The translations under genes and the position numbers were made by a program. DNA of 64,000 bases from Pseudopyrenochaeta lycopersici. Taxonomy: Eukaryota; Ascomycota; Dothideomycetes; Pleosporales; Pseudopyrenochaetaceae. Positions 56,380 to 64,000 of the stretch are shown here, piece by piece (position 1 is the stretch's first letter; each line of letters opens with the position of its first letter). A model generated the notes under the pieces. The model did not search any database and was not told the DNA's origin. It saw only the letters and a list, made by a program, of their open reading frames with translations. Location: NCBI GenBank assembly GCA_003313425.1, contig NHZP01000068.1:124001-188000 (forward strand), written 5' to 3'.

Positions 56380-58622
56380 AGTAATAAGCGATACCTTAGC
56401 TTGTTTAACAGTTAGTTAATAATCCTCTAAGAGGAGCTTTCGCTTTAATAGCTAAAAGAAACTATTATCTAAAAGTAAATAATCTCCTTTTACCTTTCTA
56501 CTTTCCTACTCTTTACTCTCCTATTTCTCTAGGCTGTTACTAGAGCTAATTATATAATTTATAGAATTTATTAGGTAGTCTGGATTAGAGTATATTAGTT
56601 TAAGCTTCTTAAGCTAATTTCTATTTTTACTCTTAATCTCCTACAGTATTTCTATACTCTTCTTTACTAATTCTTACAGCTTACTAAAGCTAACTGTATC
56701 CTTAAATGTATAGTCTTAATAGATCTTCTGCACCTAAAGAAATTATAGAGTATAATACCTAGTATTAGCTAGTTTATTAAAGCTAGCACCTATTATATCT
56801 GCGATAAAAGGTTACTTAAATAAGTAGGTTAGCTACAGCAGCTTCTCTTATTCTAACCTAACGTTAAGCTTAGGAGTAGAGAGAAAAAAAGGTATTTCTT
56901 AGAAGTATCTAAGTTTGTTAAGAAAAAGAATATTCTCTTTAGCTATACTATGCTAGCCTACCTTATTAATAACGCGAAATATTAGCTTAATATTAAGATA
57001 GTATACCCAGTCCTTATTCTCTAGGCATCTAATATAGAATAATATCTACCGCAACTTCTCTATCCTAAGTTCTTATTTATCTATTAGATTACGGCAGCTA
57101 CTTATAATAGTAAAATTAGTAGTGTCTCTTAGCCCTTAGATGTAGTCTTTCTTTAACTTAATAAATCTATTATTTCTAGAGAATAAGTAGTAAAGTTTAT
57201 CTTATCCCTTTAGTACTAGGCTTTCCTATTACTATATAATAGCTTAAGAGAATACCTTGTAAAGCTGTTTAGGGGCATAGTAAGAGGAGAAATTAATATT
57301 CTTACAGCTACTAATAGCTGCTTAGCTAGGAATACAGTAGACTAGTAAGCAAAGCTACTGCTAGCGCGCATTATAAGTATATATTATATAGGAGGTATTA
57401 TTGTATATAAGTAGATTATAAAATATAATTATAAGATGCTTATTAATATTAGTAAGTAAGTCTTCCTATATTCTAAGGAATTAGCTAGATTATAACACAT
57501 GCTCACAGATCTTATAGAAGGGTTTAATCTGCTCGCTATAATTATTCTAGACTAGTAGCTCTCCCTCTAGAATATATTACTCCTTAATCTTACACTCTAC
57601 TAAGTTAAGCCTTAGGCACTCTTATAGTACGCTATACAGGCCTTTCTAATCTTCTATTAAGTCTCTTCTACTTTTAGAGAAGATTTTAATATAATTCCTT
57701 CTCTTATTTAGGTTAATATATACTTAACAGTACTTACTATTATACTTTTACTTAATACTTATACGTCTACCCCTTACTAGTTAACAGTAATGCTTAATAC
57801 TTCTAGCCTTATTATGCGCTGTTTATATAATTATAACTCTAATTTAAGGCTTTAACTAACGTGTAGCTTTATCTCTAAGCAAGAGTTTAACAGCTATTAT
57901 TAGTAGGGCGGGTATCTACTGTATTAAGATTCTAGACAACATCCTTATAGCAGCTTTAAAAGAATTTTAGTAGCCTAGGATATTAGGTAAAAGGAAATAG
58001 AACTTTTATATTACTAGTGTTTCTAAAATCTACACTAGACTATAGGATTTTAGGATTATACAGACTATCTACTTTACTTTAGAGCTGTATAATCTTTAAA
58101 ATATTCTTACTAGCACGTTATAAGTCTAAATTAGCTCCTTATATTTAGCTTCTACCCTCTGCCTTAGCTTAGTAGATAAGAAGGGTAATATAGCTGTAAC
58201 CTAGTCTAGAGTTTTATTAAGCTCTTCTAGAGTTATACTTAAACTATGTCTGCCTTCTATATCTGTTACAGACATTAAGCGCTTAATATAAGACGTAAAG
58301 TTAGCACTATCTCTAGTCCTCTAACTTTATAATTACTTTAAATATATCTTACTAAGCCCTTAGGCTTGCTTAATAATTAATTTAAGGTAATTTTCCTGCA
58401 GATTAAAGACATAGTCTGCCCTCCGCTCTAGAAATAGACATAATAAGAAGGTAATAGCTCCTTATCCTTCTCGCAGAATAATTTTATTATACTTATTAAA
58501 CTAGGAAATAACTGTTTTAGTAATAGGACTTAGGGTATTACGCATTCTTAATAATTTTCTAGCACGATTTTAGTCCAGTTTATTAAGGAGGTCGTATAAG
58601 ATACTAAAGTTAAAGGGTATAT
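56380..58622 (-). pseudogene. ATP-dependent DNA ligase relic
   Basis: The minus strand reads as a ligase from about 58622 (the initiating codon position now reads ATA). The nucleotidyl-transferase motif I, expected as K-x-D-G-E, stands as KYNSK at 57733-57747, with three G->A type changes. Downstream come CILEGELLV-like sequence near 57570-57600 (motif III region), LVLKG near 57205-57220 (motif IV) and FIKLKKDYI near 57140-57170 (motif V). The N-terminal helical domain lies at about 58620-57800. It resembles fungal DNA-ligase-IV-like proteins, which seal double-strand breaks. Numerous TAG/TAA codons. RIP of a ligase gene implies that it existed in more than one copy. Confidence 0.65.
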
Positions 58623-59611
58623 TAATAGTAAGTAATATTAAATAAATTTAGTCTTTATAGGAGTTATAAATAGATAAGTAGAAGGTTTTATATAGGAAAG
58701 AAAGGCGCCTATTTAAGAGATGCTATGCCGCAGTAGATTTAGGTAAGCGCACATGTCTAGGTCTATTGCGAATATACAAAGTGCAGTATCTAGAGCAGGG
58801 TTAAGAATAATTAAAGATAATTATTCGTATTAGTAGGCTATTTTCTCCTAGAACAGTCCATCTGCGTGATCTAGCATATAGTATTACTATTAGAGGCTAT
58901 TACTTACTGCCCTCTTATTCTAAGACTATAGGATTATAACGTCTTTAAAACGCAGAGTATGTAGTAGGAGTTATAGTCGCCGAACATAAGCGAGGGGCTC
59001 AGCCGCTTAGGCTGCATAACATATAGCCCGTAAGATACTTAGGAGTCTTTTAGGTAATAAGAAAAAGAGGTTAATCAGCCCCTACTAGTCCCATAACATA
59101 ACCTATGCTCTTTATTATAATAACGAGACAGTCCGCTACATAGACTTTGCCTTGTTACATAGCAGATTATTAATCCCTCCTCAGTTAGCAGTATCAATGC
59201 GCAGTATCCCTGTGTAGCTACAAGCAAGGATTCACGGCTACTATCTACACGGGCTTATCGTAGGCTTACACACATAAGGAAACACCTTACCTCTCAGCAC
59301 ACAGGACAGCTCTCTTCAGCGCCTCCGAACAACGCAACCCTTAACCATGTCTTCCCTTAAAATACCTGTTATATAAAGACAAGGCTTACCCTGCCTATGT
59401 AACTATTATATAGCACAGTAATAAATCGCTGCACAAGGGCCTATTCGCTCACACTCTATAGACTAGGCGCAACAGCATCTAGAAGTAGTACAACAATCAA
59501 CATTATTCATGCACCAAGGCCTTAATAAAGCTTATACATGCGGCACTCTTGCTAAGGTGTGACGCTAAACCCCTATACAAGCGCTCAGGCATGCGAAGCA
59601 GCAGCATCTTT
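58623..59611. other. mixed sequence, possible solo LTR at about 59154-59501
   Basis: No gene recognised. 59154-59501 begins TG, ends CA, and has TATATAAAG near 59369 and ATAAATC near 59422, as an LTR would, but no target duplication was found. Confidence 0.25.
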
Positions 59612-59631
59612 GGGGGGGGGAGGGGGGGGGG
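59612..59631 (+). repeat. poly-G tract (G9-A-G10)
   Basis: Uninterrupted except for one A; could fold as a G-quadruplex or be a replication-slippage hotspot. Confidence 0.9.
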
Positions 59632-60331
59632 TATATAACGGGGGTGCCTTTCCACGCTGGTGCAGCACCGCTGTCCCCTCTGTCCTTAAAATAGCTCTCA
59701 TCTCTCTTATCTGCTTCCTTGTCTGCTTCTCTAGTTTAATTATACTTAGCATCGTACTAATATACTTTAACGCCTAGCTGCGCGAAAGGACAAGGGCGAA
59801 TAAAGTTTTAGTATACAGCTATGTCTAGGAAAGAAGAGTAGCGGCTGTATTCAGCTTTCTTTAAATAGGACTATTAGTATCTAATATTATTACAGCTGTA
59901 CAGGCGCATTACTCTAAAAGCCAAATATACTAGCTAGATATTATTGCGCTTTATAACCTACAACTTCTCGTTAGCACTAATATAAGACCTCCTAAATAAG
60001 ATCCTTATTCTAGCTAACTAGTTTTATAATTAGCTTACTTAAGTATTACGTATTTTATAGTTTCCTCCCTAGGTAATCTAGGCTACGTACCTATTTACTA
60101 CTGTTATAGTACTAGATATCGCTCCTTTAATACCGTACAACATACAGCCTCTACGTTACTTTTATACTGTTAACAAAGAATAGAAATAAAAAGCTACATC
60201 TTTTTAACGAGTTAGTATTACTCTCTCGCCTTGTAATAGGGTTATTCCTAGCCTTAGCAGTATTATGCATACAGTTAGGAATTTATATAAGGTTAAGAGC
60301 GAGACAATCGAGGCTCTATAAGGACTTAGGA
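59632..60331. other. TA-rich RIP-mutated sequence
   Basis: Short open frame 59559-59777 spans the G tract and has a hydrophobic C-terminus, no family. The rest is uninterpreted. Confidence 0.35.
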
Positions 60332-61681
60332 CAGTGCCCTTCCAAAAGTTCTCGCCGCGCTAGTGCGACGCGCCCTATCACAACAACACCACCTCAACTT
60401 TGCAGTATTATAATTATGCCACCACAACGCTAAATTCTTTAAGAAATAGACTAAAATACGCGCAGACGTCCTAATTTAATAGTCTAGCAGCAGAATTAAA
60501 TTGTTAGCATGCTGTATAGTAGTGCTACAGTTGCTGAAGTTGCTAACGCGTTTAGCTGCAGTAAACGCGGTATACGCGACATTAGGAAAAGATATTAATA
60601 AACTAGTAAAATAATAGATAAACCTCGCAGTAGTAGACTACCTATACTATCGCTTTATTAGAAGAAGATTATCTATCGTAAAGCACGCGCACAGCTAAAA
60701 ATTACGTATAAAGAGCTAGCTAAAGAGGCAGTAGTTATAAATCTAGATAGTACTACTTTAAAGCTACCTAGCTATTCTATATTACAGCGGTATCTTAAAG
60801 GATAAGGCCTTACTAAATCTCCTTATAAAAAGCGTCTAAAGCTTAATAAATCGCGTGCGTTATAGTAGCTTAAGTTCTGTAGAGAGTACTCTTCTTTCCT
60901 GTAGTATTAACGCACTATACGCTTCTTAGATAAGTGCTCCTTTTAGAAGGGCTTAGGGTAAATATAAGAGTAGCTATTTTATAATTTATAAGAGAAATAG
61001 AAGATAATAATACTTTAAACCTATAGCTATAGTAAGAAGGTAGTATAGATAGTATAGGGTTTAATATAGCTAGATAAACGTAAGCGTACGCAGAAGAGCC
61101 CTCTAGTTATAATAGAGCGCGATCCTAATACTCTAAACTATAGATATTCTGCTAAAAGTTATATTAAGGCTTTAAAGAAAGGCCTCTTATAATTATAGCG
61201 TTGTTTACAGCTTTTTATGTAGGATAACGCGCGCGTATATACAGCTACAGCTATAAGGAGATTTCTAGCTAAGCACTATATTAGTATAGTTAACTAGCTA
61301 CCCTACTTACCTAATCTTAACCTAATTAAGCACCTCTAGTAGTATCTTAAAAAGCTTATATATAGATCTTATCCTTAGTATAATAATTATAGTTAAGCTA
61401 TAGAGGAGTAGGATAGCTTTTACGCTGCATTAAAAAGTTACTGGCGTTGTATACTAGCTAGCCTAATTCAGCGCCTTATTATAAGTATACTACAACGAAT
61501 TAATATATATAAGAAAGCGCGAGGGTGGCAAACGAAATATTAAACCCGTGCGCAACTACTGCTTCAAAAAAAATTATATTATATTATATATTAGCTAAGA
61601 TTCATGGTGTTGAAGTTTTATGCCCATGTGCTGGTGAGGGTGGCTCGTGCGTGCGCGGCGAGAACTTTTGGAAGGGCACTG
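60332..61681 (+). mobile_element. mariner-type transposon with both terminal repeats
   Basis: CAGTGCCCTTCCAAAAGTTC at 60332 and its inverted copy ending GGAAGGGCACTG at 61681; about 29 bp perfect or nearly so. TA follows on the right (61682-61683); on the left the dinucleotide is GA, so the duplication is damaged. Length 1350 bp. Confidence 0.92.
60416..61543 (+). pseudogene. mariner/Tc1-like transposase (375 codons), heavily RIP-mutated
   Basis: A constant phase runs from ATG 60416 (MPPQR) to TAA 61541-61543. More than twenty stops lie within it, nearly all TAG/TAA. The helix-turn-helix part (KIIYRKARAQLKITY) matches the truncated copy at 30237. Catalytic motifs persist in altered form: FLDKCSF for the first Asp, MQDNARVYT for the second, and LPNLNLIKHL where the third acidic motif should be, with the acidic residue now Lys. 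Not functional. Confidence 0.88.
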
Positions 61682-61683
61682 TA

Positions 61684-62901
61684 GTAAGGTAAGAGAGCCT
61701 GCTATTAAAGCAGTTCCTGCTTTAGCTTATTATACTAAATACAGCTGCAACATTATATTAGCTAGTTAGGGCCATAGTCCTATATAGTATAGCGTACTCC
61801 AACTAGACTATAGATATCTAGCCTTACTAGTATATTTTCTTAGTAAGTCTCTACCTTTGTTTGTAGCGCAGTCTAACTATCGCCAGGCTTATACTATATT
61901 ACAGCTACTATACTCCTTTAGTATCGCTTTACTAGTTATAAAGCGCCTAGGCAGCACCGCAATAGGCGTCCTAACGCGTGCATCCTAGCTAACTAAAGTA
62001 CTAGGTAGCATCTTAGAGGGGGCGTTTAGTTTAGAAACTATATTATCTTTAGCAATTTCTATAGGCAATAGGTAGGTAAGGTTACTTTGCCTAGATATTA
62101 GAAGCTTCTTTAGGCAGGGCTAAGGTTCTTTTTGTCTAGTTAATTTAACGCAAAACGACCTTAGTAGTTATGCTAGTAATTAGACAGATTTTTAGATCCT
62201 GTTCTTAACAAGCTCAGATCCAAACTTTTGTGAGGCTAGCCTTTCTGGTGTCAATCTTATGCCTCGTAGGAATGCTGCATGTCTGCACTTAAAAAGGTAA
62301 TTAAAAGGTCTAATATTAGGAGGTCTCAGACTTTTTCTTAAGAGTTACAGTTTAACAGCATACCGCTTCTAATCCTTACACCTAAACTCCTTAATATCTA
62401 ATACTGCAGGAATATTTATAGGTTGCACTTTATTAGCTACCCTCTTATATAAGGTATTAACCTAACTATCTATATACTTTCTTCTCTTTTCCTATTACGC
62501 CTAATAGTTAAGTTTATATATAACTAAAAAAGACTCTAATTCTTACACAGCTAAAAGATCTTTAGAGGCTCTAACTATATAGCTTATTACTTACTTTACC
62601 TATTCTTTAAATTACTGCTTATTATTAGTTATAAAAATAGGTAAAAATTTACTAAATTTAATAGAAGCTTTTATAAACTTAGCCTCCTAAATATACTTAA
62701 CTTAAGTATAAAATAAATAAGATTCTAAACTAAAATATTATCTTAAGTATCTTTTACTTAAATCTAGACACTCCTCCCTAGAAAGAGTGTCTACTACGTG
62801 TTTTCTTTATCTTTAAGAGTTAGTATATAGTCTCTTAGATATAGTAGAGCAGGATTAGAGGCTATAAAGACGGCGTTCCTATCTCTATTCTTAGAAATAA
62901 T
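61684..62901. other. TA-rich sequence, nothing recognised
   Basis: No motif or repeat identified; a small stretch near 62200-62300 is less mutated. Confidence 0.4.
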
Positions 62902-63180
62902 TGTCACGAACACACTAGACCTAGCGGGGGACGACCCAGCGGAGGGCCCTCGGACCCATACTGGATAGAGCCTAGAAAGGCTCGGGACTACACTAGAAAC
63001 GGGCTAGTATATAAATAAGAGCTACCCCCTTAGAGCAGAGGTTAAGGATTAGTCTTAATACTATCCCTTATTACTTAACCTTAACCTCTACTAACAGTCC
63101 CTAATAATTCTAATCCTTCTTACCCTAGGGGTAGTAGTTAAGAAACTCTCCTCTAAAGTACTGTCGAGACTCTAGGGACA
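62902..63180 (+). repeat. probable 5' LTR of an LTR retrotransposon
   Basis: TGTCACGAACAC... to ...CTCTAGGGACA, TG/CA bounded, with a TATA-like TAGTATATAAATAAGAG at about 63005 and GC-rich upstream part. The second LTR lies beyond the window, so this rests on layout alone. Confidence 0.45.
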
Positions 63181-64000
63181 GCACGCCTACATCCTAATAG
63201 TAAAAGAAGAAAAAAAAAAGAGGAAGTATTATAGCAGGCACTCGCAGAAGACCTAGGAGCGACGCTAACCTAGAGCCTCCCTAAGGAAGTACTAAAGACG
63301 CCTAAAGAGACCTAGGGACATTAGAAGACCCCTAACAATTAAACACGTTAGACGCCCTAAACTAAAACCCCTAGGACTCTAACATAACAGGTACCCTGCG
63401 GTAAGGGTTAGGACTACCCCTAGACTAACGCACTTACAGCAGTAGACTTAACTAAGTTAGCGAAACCCTAACAGAGGTGTCTAGTGCCGCCAACGTCCTA
63501 GTAGAAACCTAACCCCTTTCCGCTAGGAAAAAGCTAATAACAGGAATCTTAAATAAAACGTTTATCTAAGGTCTATTAGCTAACCTCTTTAAGGCAGAAG
63601 AGACTAGAGCCTTAGAGGAAGCGATTAAAAAGCTAAAGGACTAAATTAATTACGCGTTATAAGCACTAGGGGTAGAACAGGCTAGGAAGCTACTAGAACC
63701 CCCTTAGCCTGCCTTTAATAAGGTAGGGAAGCTTATTAGGGCTCTAAATAGTGTATAACCTAAACTAAAAGTAGGATTAGAAACCCGAGCCTTATTAGTA
63801 TAGCAGGTAGACTAATAGGTAAAGGACGTCGAAACTGCCTTCGCGTACGCCTAGGTGCTAGAAGACACAGTAACCCGCACCTATTAGGCTCTAGGGACGA
63901 TCTAGTATTACGTCTACTAAAAACTCCTCTAATAACGCATTAATAAAGGGAGTATTACCTTATAGGCTTACCTTAAACAGGAGGAACGTAAGCTAGTTTA
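63181..64000 (+). pseudogene. start of an LTR-element internal region, possible gag
   Basis: Forward coding-like sequence with RIP stops: ETRALEEAIKKLKD at about 63600-63642, VEQARKLLEPP at about 63672-63704 and KVGLETRALLV near 63770-63800. Helical, charged character fits a gag N-terminus, but no diagnostic motif is present before the window ends. Confidence 0.35.

Noticed and set aside
59154..59501. Solo LTR
   Set aside because: TG/CA ends and a TATA-like box are present, but no target duplication or second copy in the window; kept only as a remark.

Overview
This window looks like a chromosome arm or accessory region of a filamentous ascomycete (Pezizomycotina). It has a spliced HET / NB-ARC / TPR receptor gene with short 47-57 nt introns, fungal transposon families (Ty3/gypsy with a chromodomain, Ty1/copia, Fot1/pogo, Tc1/mariner, piggyBac, MULE, hAT, PIF1-type helicase), and pervasive repeat-induced point mutation (RIP). 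The RIP signature is direct: the two LTRs of one gypsy element differ almost only by CA->TA and TG->TA changes, and old reading frames carry TAG/TAA where CAG, CAA or TGG would stand. I cannot name a species.

Layout. 1-745 is the C-terminal part of a decayed PIF1-like helicase. 1092-18215 is a 17.1 kb element with a near-perfect terminal inverted repeat and an exact 8-bp target duplication (CCTTGGCC). It holds a RIP-killed RecQ-like helicase, a cysteine-rich gene and a large minus-strand gene that resembles the fungal DUF6589 family. Four clusters of a 10-bp-based minisatellite lie inside it in alternating orientation, and a full-length gypsy element (5890-12816) is nested in it. 18216-28200 is an island of balanced composition. 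Its only convincing intact gene is a 1738-residue NLR (19342-24662) with a HET domain, an NB-ARC ATPase, 21 TPR repeats and a C-terminal ZZ-type zinc finger. A perfect four-box heat-shock-element palindrome and a decayed TPR fragment follow it. A largely unmutated copy of part of a repeat (25787-27415) ends this island.

28200-64000 is a transposon graveyard: a hAT-like N-terminus, a truncated mariner, a Fot1-like element split by a copia element (both with clean ends and target duplications), a MULE fragment, a piggyBac relic, a Tc1 element with both ends, a second PIF1 helicase fragment, a 5.4 kb element with about 1.2 kb inverted repeats (49823-55183) inserted in a pogo relic, a decayed ATP-dependent DNA ligase, a second mariner with both ends, and the start of another LTR element at the right edge.

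The picture is a two-compartment genome: one self/non-self recognition gene, with internal repeats that are actively duplicating, sits in a small GC-normal pocket between RIP-silenced mobile elements. The NLR is the only gene I would predict to be functional. Everything else that codes is broken, mostly by RIP-type stops. Domain names were assigned by eye from remembered family motifs; no database search was run.
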